A stretch of DNA of 64,000 nucleotides from Sinonovacula constricta (Eukaryota; Mollusca; Bivalvia; Cardiida; Solecurtidae): NCBI GenBank assembly GCA_007844125.1, contig CM017558.1, positions 25,973,232 through 26,037,231 of the forward strand, read 5' to 3'. Position numbers and translations under genes: made by a program. Shown here piece by piece: positions 13,390 to 26,133 of the stretch (position 1 is its first letter; each line of letters starts with the position of its first letter). The notes under the pieces were generated by a model. The model was given only the letters and a program-made list of their open reading frames with translations. It was not told where the DNA came from and made no database searches.

Positions 13390-16260
13390 GAGTAAGACAG
13401 GACTGATATGCAGTGCCAACCACTATCTTATTAAGACAGGACCGATATGCAGAGCCAACCACTATCTCAGTAAGACAGGACCTATATGCCGTGCCAACCA
13501 CTATCTCAGTAAGACAGGACCGATATGCCGAGCCACCCACTACCTCAGTAAGACAGGACCGATATGCAGTGCCAACTACTATCTCAGTAAGACAGGACCG
13601 ATATGCCGTGCCAACCACTATCTCAGTAAGATCGGGCCAATATGCAGTGCAAACCACTATCTCAGTAAGACAGGACCGATATGCAGTGACAACCACTATC
13701 TCAGTAAGACAGGACCGATATGCCGTGCCAACTACTATCTCAGTAAGACATGATCGATATGCAGTGCCAACCCCTATCTCAGTAAAACAGTATCGATATG
13801 GAGTGCCAAAATACTATCTGACTAAGAGTGTACCGATATGTAGTGCCAATCACTATCTTGGTAAGACACTACCGATATGCAGTGCAAACCACTATCTGAG
13901 CAAGACCGGACCGATATGCAAGGACAACAACTATCTCAGTAAGGCAGTACCGATATGCATTGCCAACCACTATCTAAGTAAGACAGTACCGACATGCAGT
14001 GACAACCACTATCTCAGTAAGACAGGACCGATATGCCGTGCCAACCACTATCTCAGTAAGGCAGTACCGATATGCAGTGCAAACCACTATCTCAGTAAGA
14101 CAGGACCGATATGCAGTGCCAACTACTATCTCAGTAAGACAGGACCGATATGCAGTGCAAACCACTATCTCAGTAAGACAGTACCGATATGAGTGCCAAC
14201 CACTCTCTCAATAAGACAGTACCGATATGCAGTGCAAACCACTATCTCAGTAAGAAAGGACCGATATGCAGTACCAACCACTATCTCAGTAAGACAGGAC
14301 CGATATGCAGTGCCAACCACTATCTCAGTAAGACAGTACCGATATGAGTGCCAACCACTATCAGAGTAAGACAGGACCGATATGCAGTGCCAACTACTAT
14401 CTCAGTAAGACAGGACCGATATGCAGTGCAAACCCCTATCTCAGTAAGACAGGACCGATATGCAGTGCCAACCACTATCAGAGCAAGACAGGACCGATAT
14501 GCAGTGTCAACCACTGTCAGAGTAAGACAGGACTGATATGCAGTGCCAACCATTATCTCATTAAGACAGGACCGATATGCAGTGCCAACCACTATCTCAG
14601 TAAGACAGGACCGATATGCCGTGCCACCCACTACCTCAGTAAGACAGGACCGATATGCAGTGCCAACTACTATCTCAGTAAGACAGGACCGATATGCCGT
14701 GCCAACCACTATCTCAGTAAGACCGGGCCAATATGCAGTGCAAACCACTATCTCAGTAAGACAGGACCGATATGCAGTGCCAACCACTATCTCAGTAAGA
14801 CAGGACCGATATGCCGTGCCAACTACTATCTCAGTAAGACATGATCGATATGCAGTGCCAACCACTATCTCAGTAAAACAGTATCGATATGGAGGGCCAA
14901 AATACTATCTGACTAAGAGTGTACCGATATGTACTGCCAATCACTATCTTGGTAAGACACTACCGATATGCAGTGCAAACCACTCTCTGAGCAAGACCGG
15001 ACCGATATGCAAGGACAACCACTATCTCAGTAAGGCAGTACCGATATGCATTGCCAACCACTATCTAAGTAAGACAGTACCGATATGAGTGCCAACCACT
15101 CTCTCAATAAGACAGTACCGATATGCAGTGCAAACCACTATCTCAGTAAGACAGTACCGATATGAGTGCCAACCACTCTCTCAATAAGACAGTACCGATA
15201 TGCAGTGCAAACCACTATCTCAGTAAGACAGGACCGATATGCAGTGCCAAGCACTATCTCAGTACGACAGGACCGATATGCAGTGCAAACCACTATCTCA
15301 GTAAGACAGTACCGATATGAGTGCCAACCACACTCTCAATAAGACAGTACCGATATGCATTGCAAACCACTATCTCAGTAAGAAAGGACCGATATGCAGT
15401 ACCAACCACTATCTCAGTAAGACAGGACCGATATGCAGTGCCAACCACTATCTCAGTAAGACAGTAACGATATGAGTGCCAACCACTATCAGAGTAAGAC
15501 AGGACCGATATGCATTGCCAACTACTATCTCAGTAAGGCAGGACCGATATGCAGTGCAAACCATTATCTCAGTAAGACAGGAACGATTTGCAGTGCCAAC
15601 CACTATCAAGGTAAGACAGGACCGATATGCAGTGTCAACCACTGTCAGAGTAAGACAGGACTGATATGCAGTGCCAACCACTATCTCATTAAGACAGGAC
15701 CGATATGCAGAGCCAACCACTATCTCAGTAAGACAGGACCTATATGCCGTGCCAACCACTATCTCAGTAAGACAGGACCGATATGCCGTGCCACCCACTA
15801 CCTCAGTAAGACAGGACCGATATGCAGTGCCAACTACTATCTCAGTAAGACAGTACCGATATGCAGTGCCAACCACTACCTCAGTAAGACCGAACCGATA
15901 TACAATGACAACCACTATCTTAGTAAGACAGTACCGATATGCAGTTCCAACCACTACCTCAGTAAGACAGAACCGATATGCCGTGCCAACCACTATCTCA
16001 GTAAGACAGTACCGATATGCAGTGCCAATCACTATCTCAGTAAGACAGGACAGATATCCAGTGCAAACCACTATCTCAGTAAGACAGGACCGATAAGCAG
16101 TGCCAACCACTATCTGGGCAAGACCGGACCGATATGCAAGGACAACCACTATCTCAGTAAGGCAGTACCGATATGCAGTGCCAACCACTATCTCAGTAAG
16201 ACAGGACCGATATCCAGTGCAAACCACTATCTCAGTAAGACAGGACCGATAAGCAGTGCC
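13390..16260. repeat. Higher-order blocks of about 1.1 kb within the 39-bp satellite
   Basis: Runs of variant monomers recur with offsets of about 1,091-1,130 bp, equal to 28-29 monomers. The series beginning near 13413 recurs near 14543, and again with differences near 15671. The series near 14344 recurs near 15472. Shared diagnostic variants include the unit with GGGCCAATATGC and the 40-bp AAAATACT unit. Gains or losses of single monomers between blocks explain the offset differences. This is the pattern expected of unequal exchange or segmental amplification. Confidence 0.8.
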
Positions 16261-18910
16261 AACCACTATCTCAGTAAGACAGTACCGATTTGCAGTACCA
16301 AAATACTATCTGACCAAGAGAGTACCGATATGCAGTGCCAACTACTATCTGAGTAAGACACTACCGATATGCAGTGCCAACCTCTATCTTAGTAAGGCCT
16401 GACCGATATGCAGTGCCAACCACTATCTTAGTAAGACCTGACCGATATGCAGTGCCCACCATTATCTCAGTAAGACAGGACCGATATGCAGTGTAAACCA
16501 CTGTCTCAGTAAGACAGTACTGATATGCAGTGCCAACCACTATCTCAGTAAGACAGTACCGATATGCAGTGCCAAAATACTATCTGACTAAGAGAGTACC
16601 GATATGCAGTGCCAACCAATATCTCAGTAAGACCTGACCGATATGCAGTGCCAACCACTATCTCAGTAAGACAGGACCGATATGCAGTGCCAACCACTAT
16701 CTCAGTAAGACAGGACCGATATGCAGTGCCAACCATTATCTCAGTAAGACCGGACCGATATGAGTGCCAACCACTATCTCAGTAAGACAGGACCGATATG
16801 CCGTGCCAACCACTATCTCAGTAAGACAGCACCGATATGCCGTGCCAGGCACTACCTCAGTACGACAGGACCGATAAGCAGTGCCAACCACAATCTCAGT
16901 AAGACAGAACCGTTATGCAGTGCCAACCACTATCTCAATAAGACAGTACCGATATGCAGTGCCAACCACTATCTCAGTAAGATAGGACCGATATCCAGTG
17001 CAAACAACTATCTAAGTAAGACAGGACTGATATGCAGTACCACCCACTATCTTAGTAAGACAGTACCGATATGCAGTACCAACCACTGTCTGAGTAAGAC
17101 ATGATCGATATGCAGTGCCAACCACTATCTCAGTAAGACAGTACCAATATGCAGTGCCAAAATACTATCTGACTAAGAGAGTATCGATATGCAGTGCCAT
17201 CCACTGTCTGAGTAAGACACTACCGATATGCAGTGCCAACCACTATCTCAGTAAGACAGTACCAATATGCAGTGCCAAAATACTATCTGACTAAGACAGT
17301 ACCGATATGCAGTGCCAAAATACTATCTCAGTAAGACAGTACCGATATGCAGTGCCAACCACTATCTCAGTAAGACAGGACCGATATGCCGTGCCAACCA
17401 CTATCACAGTAAGACAGGACCGATATGCCGTGCCAACCACTATCTCAGTAAGACGGACCGATATGCCGTGCCAACCACTATCTCAGTAAGACAGGACCGA
17501 TATGCCGTGCCAACCACTATCTCAGTAAGACGGACCGATATGCCGTGCCAACTGCTATCTCAGTAAGACAGGACCGATATGCAGTACCAAAATACTATCT
17601 GACTAAGAGAGTACCGATATGCAGTGCCAACCACTATCTGAGTAAGACACTACCGATATGCAGTGCCCACCTCTATCTGAGGAAGACAGGACCGATATGC
17701 AGTGCCAACCACTATCTTAGTAAGACCTGACCGATATGCAGTGCCAACCACTATCTCAGTAAGACAGAACCGATATGCAGTGCAAACCACTATCTCAGTA
17801 AGACAGGACCGATATGCAGTGCCAACCACTATCTCAGTAAGACAGTACCGATATGCAGTGCCAAAATACTATCTGACTAAGAGACTACCGATATGCAGTG
17901 CCAACCACTATCTGAGTAAGACACTACCGATATGCAGTGCCAACCACTATCTCAGTAAGACAGGACCGATATGCCGTGCCACCCACTATCTCAGTAAGAC
18001 AGGACCGATATGAGTGCCAACCACTATCTCAGTAAGACAGGACCGATATGCCGTGCCAACCACTATCTCAGTAAGACAGGACCGATATGCCGTGCCACCC
18101 ACTACCTCAGTAAGACAGTACCGATATGAAGTGCCAACCACTATCTCAGTAAGACAGGACCGATATCCAGTGCAAACCACTATCTCAGTAAGACAGTACC
18201 GATATGCAGTACCAGCCACTGTCTGAGTAAGACATGATCGATATGCAGTGCCAACCACTATCTCAGTAAGTCAGTACCAATATGCAGTGCCAACCACTAT
18301 CTGAGTAAGACAGTACCGATATGCAGTGCCAACCACTATCTCAGTAAGACAGTACCAATATGCAGTGCCAAAATACTATCTGACTAAGAGAGTATCGATA
18401 TGCAGTGCCATCCACTATCTGAGTAAGACACTACCGATATGCAGTGCCAACCACTATCTGAGCAAGACAGTACCGATATGCAGTACCAACCACTGTCTGA
18501 GTAAGACATGATCAATATGCAGTGCCAACCACTATCTCAGTAAGACAGGACCGATATGAGTGCCAACCACTATCTCGGTAAGACAGGACCGATATGCCGT
18601 GCCAACCACTATCTCAGTAAGACAGGACCGATATGCTGTGCCACCTACTACCTCAGTAATGCAGGACCGATAAGCAGTGCCAACCACAATCTCAGTAAGA
18701 CAGAACCGCTATGCAGTGCCAACCACTATCTCAGTAAGACAGTACCGATATGCAGTGCCAACCACTATCTCAGTAAGACAGGACCGATATGCAGTGCCAA
18801 CCACTATCTCAGTAAGACAGGACCGATATGCAGTACCAACCACTATCTTAGTAAGACAGTACCGATATGCAGTACCAACCACTGTCTGAGTAAGACATGA
18901 TCGATATGCA

Positions 18911-20419
18911 GTGCCAACCACTATCTCGGTAAGACAGTACCGATATGCAGTGCCAAAATACTATCTGACTGAGAGAGTATCGATATGCAGTGCCATCCAC
19001 TTTCTGAGTAAGACACTACCGATATGCAGTGCCAACCACTATCTGAGCAAGACAGTACCGATATGCATTACCAACCACTGTCTGAGTAAGACATGATCGG
19101 TATGCAGTGCCAACCACTATCTCAGTAAGACAGTACCGATATGCAGTGCCAAAATACTATCTGACTAAGACAGTACCGATATGCATTGCCAACTACTATC
19201 TCAGTAAGACAGTACTGACATGCAGTGACAACCACTATCTCAGTAAGACAGGACCGATATGCAGTGCCAACCACTATCTCAGTAAGACAGGACCGATATG
19301 CAGTGCCAACCACTATCTCACTAAGACAGTACTGATATGCAGTGCCAACCACTATCTCAGTAAGACAGGACCGATATGCAGTGACAACCACTATCTCAAT
19401 AAGACAGTACTGATATGCAGTGCCAACCACTATCTCAGTAAGACAGGACCGATATGCAGTGACAACCACTATCTCAATAAGACAGTACTGATATGCAGTG
19501 CCAACCACTATCTCAGTAAGACAGGACCGACATGCAGTGACAACCACTATCTCAATAAGACAGTACTGATATGCAGTGCCAATCACTATCTCAGTTAGAC
19601 AGGACCGATATGCAGTGCTAACCACTACCTCAGTAAGACAGGACCGATATGCAGTACCAACCACTATCTTAGTAAGACAGTACCGATATGCAGTACCAAC
19701 CACTGTCTGAGTAAGACATGATCGGTATGCAGTGCCAACCACTATCTCGGTAAGACAGTACCGATATGCAGTGCCAAAATACTATCTGACTAAGAGAGTA
19801 TCGATATGCAGTGCCATCCACTTTCTGAGTAAGACACTACCGATATGCAGTGCCAACCACTATCTGAGCAAGACAGTACCGATATGCATTACCAACCACT
19901 GTCTGAGTAAGACATGATCGGTATGCAGTGCCAACCACTATCTCAGTAAGACAGTACCGATATGCAGTGCCAAAATACTATCTGACTAAGACAGTACCGA
20001 TATGCATTGCCAACTACTATCTCAGTAAGACAGTACTGACATGCAGTGACAACCACTATCTCAGTAAGACAGGACCGATATGCAGTGCCAACCACTATCT
20101 CAGTAAGACAGGACCGATATGCAGTGCCAACCACTATCTCAGTAAGACAGTACTGATATGCAGTGCCAACCACTATCTCAGTAAGACAGGACCGATATGC
20201 AGTGACAACCACTATCTCAATAAGACAGTACTGATATGCAGTGCCAACCACTATCTCAGTAAGACAGGACCGATATGCAGTGACAACCACTATCTCAATA
20301 AGACAGTACTGATATGCAGTGCCAACCACTATCTCAGTAAGACAGGACCGACATGCAGTGACAACCACTATCTCAATAAGACAGTACTGATATGCAGTGC
20401 CAATCACTATCTCAGTTAG
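18911..20419. repeat. Near-identical 821-bp tandem duplication within the 39-bp satellite
   Basis: The variant order from 18911 to about 19640 is repeated from 19732 to about 20450 with an 821-bp offset (21 monomers plus 2 bases). The 163-codon frames at 19107-19598 and 19928-20419 differ at one residue, which indicates a recent duplication. Within each block there is a finer alternation of AGTACTGATATG units and GTGACAACC units, a 78-bp two-monomer register repeated several times. Confidence 0.88.
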
Positions 20420-21599
20420 ACAGGACCGATATGCAGTGCTAACCACTACCTCAGTAAGACAGTACCGATATGCAATGCCAACCACTATCTCAGTAAGACA
20501 GTACCGATATACAGTGCCAACCACTATCTCAGTAAGACAGAACCGATATGCAGTGCCAACCACTACCTCAGTAAGACCGAACCGATATACAATGACAACC
20601 ACTATCTTAGTAAGACAGGACCGATATGCAGTTCCAACCACTACCTCAGTAAGACAGAACCGATATGCAGTGCCAACCACTATCTCAGTAAGACAGTACC
20701 GATATGCAGTGCCAACCACTACCTCAGTAAGACAGAACCGATATACAATGACAACCACTATCTTAGTAAGACAGTACCGATATGCAGTGCCAACCACTAC
20801 CTCAGTAAGACAGAACCGATATGCAGTGCCAACCACTATCTCAGTAAGACAGTACCGATATGCAGTGCCAACCACTATCTCAGTAAGACACGACCGATAT
20901 GCAGTGCCAACCACTATCTCAGTAAGACACGACCGATATGCAGTGCCAACCACTATCTCAGTAAGACAGGACCGATATGCAGTGCCAACCACTATTTCAG
21001 TAAGACAGTACCGATATGCAGTGCCAACCGCTACTTAAGTAAGACAGGACCGGTATACAGTGCCAACCACTACCTCAGTAAGACAGGAACGATATGCCGT
21101 GCCAATCACTTTTTCAGTAAGACAGGACCGGTATGCAGTGCCAACCACTATCTCAGTAAGACAATACCGATATGCAGTGCCAACCCCTATCTCAGTAAGA
21201 CAGGACCGATATGCCGTGCCAACCACTATCTCAGTAAGACAGGACCGATATGCAGTGCCAACCACTATCTCAGTAAGACAGTACAGATATGCAGTGCCAA
21301 AATACTATCTGACTAAGACAGTACCGATATGCAGTGCCAACCCCTATCTCAGTAAGACAGGACCGATATGCCGTGCCAACCACTATCTCAGTAAGACAAT
21401 ACCGATATGCAGTGCCAACCCCTATCTCAGTAAGACAGGACCGATATGCCGTGCCAATCACTTTTTCAGTAAGACAGGACCGGTATGCAGTGCCAACCAC
21501 TATCTCAGTAAGACAATACCGATATGCAGTGCCAACCCCTATCTCAGTAAGACAGGACCGATATGCCGTGCCAACCACTATCTCAGTAAGACAATACCG

Positions 21600-22316
21600 A
21601 TATGCAGTGCTAACCACTATCTCAGTAAGACAGTAATGATATGCAGTGCCAACCACTATCTCAGTAAGACAGTAATGATATGCAGTGCCAACCACTATCT
21701 CAGTAAGACAGTAATGATATGCAGTGACAACCACTATCTCAGTAAGACAGTAATGATATGCAGTGACAACCACTATCTCAGTAAGACAGTAATGATATGC
21801 AGTGACAACCACTATCTCAGTAAGACAGTAATGATATGCAGTGCCAACCACTATCTCAGTAAGACAGGGCCGATATGCAGTTCCAACCACTATCTCAGTA
21901 AGACAGTAATGATATGCAGTGCCAACCACTATCTCAGTAAGACAGTAATGATATGCAGTGCCAACCACTATCCCAGTAAGACAGGACCGATATGCAGTGC
22001 CAACCACTATCTCAGAAAGACAGTAATGATATGCAGTGCCAACCACTATCTCAGAAAGACAGTAATGATATGCAGTGCCAACCACTATCTCAGAAAGACA
22101 GTAATGATATGCAGTGCCAACCACTATCTCAGAAAGACAGTAATGATATGCAGTGCCTACCACTATCTCAGAAAGACAGTAATGATATGCAGTGCTAACC
22201 ACTATCTCAGAAAGACAGTAATGATATGCAGTGCCAACCACTATCTCAGAAAGACAGTAATGATATGCAGTGCCTACCACTATCTCAGAAAGACAGTAAT
22301 GATATGCAGTGCTAAC
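21600..22316. repeat. Homogenised right-edge subarray of the 39-bp satellite
   Basis: From about 21600 nearly every unit carries AGACAGTAATGATATGCAG in place of GGACCGATATGC. From about 22010 most units also change CAGTAAG to CAGAAAG. The second change removes the in-frame stop of the third plus frame, so this segment is open in all three plus frames. Units differ from one another at only a few positions. Uniformity at an array edge suggests recent local amplification. Confidence 0.85.
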
Positions 22317-22404
22317 ATGTGTCACTTGAACATATTTCTGATTGACATCTTAAATGTTTTTAATTGTTTTATCTTTGAAATATATCGCAGCGACCAACTA
22401 TGAT

Positions 22405-22592
22405 CAGTATAGGTATTTGGTGGAGTGATATCCCAGAAAAATGTCTAAGTAGAACTACAGGCGCAGCGCAGGTCAGCTTTTAAAATGTTACCATATTAAG
22501 TCCTCCGCCCCAAACGGGACCCGAACCCACGCGGTGAGAGACTAAGCAGTCAGAGAAGTTACAAATCCGCGACTCTGCCACGACGACCCTTT
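22405..22592 (-). mobile_element. tRNA-derived SINE (minus strand) with A and B boxes
   Basis: On the minus strand the head contains TGGCAGAGTCG at 22580-22570, a full match to the pol III A-box consensus TRGCNNAGYNG. It also contains GGTTCGGGTCC at 22527-22517, one mismatch from the B-box consensus. The spacing suits a tRNA-like fold of the Ser/Leu type. The body continues to lower coordinates and ends around 22405. The tail block at 22460-22411 (TTTCTGGG context) is repeated at 22746-22699, so a second truncated copy lies just upstream on the same strand. It is not a working tRNA gene because no clean acceptor stem closes. Confidence 0.72.
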
Positions 22593-22698
22593 CTTAATCT
22601 ATATGACGTTCGTGCCTTGGTGATTTCTTTATTTTGTCTATTCGCTTTCTTTATATCGAACAGACACACTTATAGCCATATTGCCGAGGCTTACTGAT

Positions 22699-22760
22699 AA
22701 CTTTTGGAGGAAGACACCAGAAAAATATCTTGGTAGAAGCACCGGCCAACCACAAGACTG
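22699..22760 (-). mobile_element. Second SINE tail fragment (minus strand)
   Basis: The segment matches the tail of the neighbouring SINE: both share the plus-strand pattern CCAGAAAAAT, then TCT, then GTAGAA. The spacing between the two tails is about 288 bp. Only the 3' part is recognisable, so this is either a truncated insertion or half of a tandem pair. A 67-codon open frame across it (22691-22894) is not supported as a gene. Confidence 0.5.
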
Positions 22761-23330
22761 TATGAAGACCTCCTGCCATCAACTCTCCACCCACCCACCC
22801 CACGTATAATTAGGTATGCGTAACTATTGTGTTTTGCAAAAAATAAATAAATAGACACATTAACGATTGCGGTTGCAGTATACATAATGGTCACAACACA
22901 ACTCCGTCTGATGACTGCAGTTATTAATATTTTAATTTAAACATATATAACATTTAGGATAAAGATTTAGAAATAGATGGTTCGGGTTTTGTCTGGAGTA
23001 AGATGGATTTTCTACATGTTGATCTCCAAATGGCCAGGAAAATATCAGTTGATTACAATTTTGAAATTATCTTATACCAGAACAAAGTTCTTTTTTAATA
23101 AACTAAATATTTCCAATCTGTATATGTTCACCTTATTCTCCACAACCTACATTCAAAGTTCAATGTAACAGTTTTACTCTAAAATTCCATATAGAATGCT
23201 GCTTTAATGTAAAGTTAACTTATATCAATGCTATACAGTTCTATAATGTTTGTTAATACAGCCGTCGATTGGAAAACAACCACTTTAAACTCAAAATTAT
23301 CCCTTTCCTCACATCGGACCAGAAGCAGTC
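22761..23330. other. AT-rich spacer, no gene recognised
   Basis: Nothing recognisable was found apart from a CCACCC-rich patch near 22785-22803. Open frames reach 63 codons only. Confidence 0.5.
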
Positions 23331-23508
23331 CTCGCCTAGTAAGTACATTAGACAATTTGGAACTCGCTTCGTAACAACATTAAACAATTTGTTACTAGCC
23401 CAGTAACTACATTAGACAATGTGGTACTCGCCTCGCAAATGCATTAGACAATTTTGTACTCGCCTCGTAGCTACATTAGACAATTTGAAACTTGCCTGGT
23501 AATGACAG
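23331..23508. repeat. 32-bp minisatellite, about 5.5 copies
   Basis: Five consecutive 32-bp units begin CTCGCCT or CTAGCCC and contain ACATTAGACAATTTG. A partial sixth begins CTTGCCTGG near 23491. Units are moderately diverged, so the array is old or slowly evolving. It shares no obvious sequence with the larger satellites. Confidence 0.85.
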
Positions 23509-26005
23509 TGAGTTTGCAGTGAATCGTCTGGTACAAAGATTAATATTACAAGGTTGTCCTGTGATTCTGACCAAGTGTTATAGATCCTGAGTCCAACGCC
23601 TTATTCACGGACGCTAACAGTGGTTCTATATCTTTCACAGTCCAGCCAAGCCCATTAACTACAAGAGCGAGCACGGATGCAATACCTCCAAGGCGCCGTA
23701 GAGAGCATACGCTGCAAGAAAATTGCTATCCTGGGAACTAAACCCTCAGTTTAAACTGTCGATTCATTGCATTAATATTTTAGAGTAACGGATCGTAAAA
23801 TGGAAACTAGACTGTCTGCTACTTTTCGTTCGTCCTTTTTGTCCACCAAATCTGTAATTACAGGGTACATTGGTAGCATACTCGGTTTCTGTTGCTTAAC
23901 CACGTCAAACGGCTGTAAAGTCCTACGAATTTCTGTTGCTGTTTACACTTGCAAATTACACTTTATTGTTGCAAGCAACACTGTTAAAAAAACCCGAACA
24001 CCCCGTTCTTTTCTATGAAAAGGGCCTCCAAGAACAAAAGCGACATTGTGTTGAATATCAAAGTGGTATGCATTAGTAGAAGTTACCTATTGCACCAATA
24101 AACTTATCTAAACAACATACATGTTGTCCAACGCTACCAAGAAGTATAGAATAGAGTAAACTTTCTTCTTTGAAAAGTTAATAAAGGAAAGGTTTTGCTA
24201 TTTCCCACAAGATATTTACATGTATTTACTTTTTAATAAGCTATGCAAGATAATATTAGTAATTGGTAACTTTATATTGAGCGTTTTGTTAGTTATATGA
24301 CAAAAGTGGATACATTATTACCAGTCTGGTAGCTGTATGTATAAGGCGCAAATGAGTTTTAATGTAAACATGTATACTCTTTTGTTGTCATTACTCGTAA
24401 AAAACTTATTTTCTATTAAAGTAACCAATCACTTAACTGTGTTAATGTCTTTGTGAATATACGTCACAGTTGCAAACACATCGCACGTTTTTAAAGCCTC
24501 ATCAACGCTGCATGTCTTTTTAAAAATAGTACTAGTACTAAATAGTTTATCTTGACAACTAGTTCACCCCAAACAGGGACGGAGGACTTGCCATTGGCTA
24601 ATAATCAGTGAACAATGCGTTCCTTATGTCACGTGACTTGCCTTGCTAACGTGAAAACAAATGACATCAAGAAGACCGACACAGTAAGTTGTATTGCTTT
24701 ACAAAAAAGATAATTTCTATGAAACGACATGTTTTATGCATATGTCGTTATCAAGTGAAAAAAATATTTCGACATATGAACTGCTGCTGTCAAATTTCTT
24801 TTACCCACTTGTTATATTGGAAACAAATGTACAAGACACCTCCTATTCATTGCTCTTGGTAATACATCTTCAATTAATCTGTGTATACAGTAGTTAGCAC
24901 AATATTTTCCGTCGGATAAAGATTGTCATTGGAATGTAGCTTGGTGATTGCATAGAAGCAGATGCTGGCTTTGTGTTTGAGCAGATGGTCGATCGATAGT
25001 TACATATGAATACATAACAGTCTGCCTTTTTGAAACAAAATGCATTTTATACATGACAACATTTCTTAATATTGAAAAAATCCTTTTCCGTTTACAGTTG
25101 CATGTAGTTCATGTGTAATTAGTTTATATAGAGAATGGTGAAAACACGTAAAATTACGGTCGTTTAACATTTACAAAACAAATGAAATACACTATTATAA
25201 CCTATTTTGATGACTGTTAAATATTCAGCACATGCATTTAGCGAGAAATATTATTCATGATGGAACTATTACTTTAAAATGCATTTTGTGCAATTTAACA
25301 TCATTCACTATGTTGAAACAAATAGTTCGATGGTGATAACCCACACAGTTTCAAATTATCATGCTTAGACATTTATTCCCAACAAAAATATCAGAGATAC
25401 AGTACAGCTCAGGCGGAAAATTGTAAAAACACGAAGTGTGGAGGAATATATTGCATATTTCGCTGAAGAACAGGCTAGAAAATGTCACGTGTCATTTCGC
25501 TTGAAAATTGAGGGAGTGAAGTTGCTTCGCCTATGAAGTAAAATCGAGTCGCTTCGCCGTAGTAATATTAACCAACTTCGTGTCAATTTGAAGTCACTAG
25601 AAAGGCGAAGGCAATACGGATAAAAAAAACTCACGCAAAATAGATAAAACTACTCACTGATAGAATTCCTTCAGGTTTTTTAGTAACGGAAGACATTATC
25701 CCTCCCGAAACAGTTTCAAATTGGTTAAACGTGTTTATCACCGGTAATGCATGTTTGCTTTGTCTATTAGCGACATGTTGAAATTTGTCTCTTTTTATCT
25801 TTCTGTTAATACATCTGAAAGCACTGACAACACATTTGCATTTAGTTCAGCCATACACATTTCACGTATTTCAGTTATTACAACAGAACAGTTTAGTACG
25901 TTGAATCTTTTACAAAAAGTTTTGATATCACTACAACATATTTTCGCAGCATCTTTTCTCCTCATACAATTTTCACTTATTGCATTGTTTTTTCTAAGTA
26001 TGTAC
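23509..26005. other. AT-rich unique-looking DNA, no gene recognised
   Basis: The longest open frame is 140 codons (25751-26173, plus). Its second half is a poly-leucine run from the TTA microsatellite and it has no family signature, so it is not called. A patch at about 25500-25615 has GCTTCGCC and GGCGAAGG words in opposite orientation and could be a degraded inverted-repeat element, but the arms are too short to support that. Confidence 0.5.
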
Positions 26006-26090
<85 letters not shown>

Positions 26091-26133
26091 CATTATTATG
26101 TTGTTGTTGTTGTTGTTGTTGTGTGTTGTTGTT
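26006..26133. repeat. Compound (TTA)n-(TTG)n microsatellite
   Basis: Nearly pure TTA/TAT triplets run from 26006 to about 26100, with single GTT and CAT interruptions. TTG triplets follow to about 26130. It produces poly-leucine and poly-isoleucine/asparagine open frames on the two strands. Confidence 0.97.

Larger units (their letters stand above)
12602..22316. repeat. 39-bp satellite array, about 249 copies
   Basis: The head-to-tail monomers are 39 bp. A typical unit begins CACTATCTCAGTAAGACA, continues with GGACCGATATGC or GTACCGATATGC, and ends AGTGCCAAC. Because 39 is 13 codons, the array yields repeating 13-residue peptides in two plus frames (the ANHYLSKT- and PTTISVRQ- series) and one minus frame (the VVGTAYRSCLTEI series). 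Apparent ORFs of 447, 370, 351 and 349 codons result. Indel variants interrupt them: 37-bp units lacking CA after GATATG, and 40-bp units containing AAAATACTATCTGACTAAGAG. The diverged 40-bp variant recurs (for example near 13808, 14899, 17277, 19149, 19970 and 21298) and marks higher-order structure. The left edge is diverged; the right edge is very uniform and stops abruptly. No protein role is supported. Confidence 0.97.

Noticed and set aside
12584..13696. 370-codon minus-strand frame with 13-residue repeats, and similar frames of 349, 351 and 447 codons
   Set aside because: They follow from a 39-bp satellite unit being a multiple of three. Overlapping frames are open on both strands, variants are not silent, and indel units break them. 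No start context, signal peptide or domain supports a protein.
22505..22592. Functional tRNA gene on the minus strand
   Set aside because: A and B boxes are present, but no closed acceptor stem is visible and the sequence continues into a SINE body and tail.
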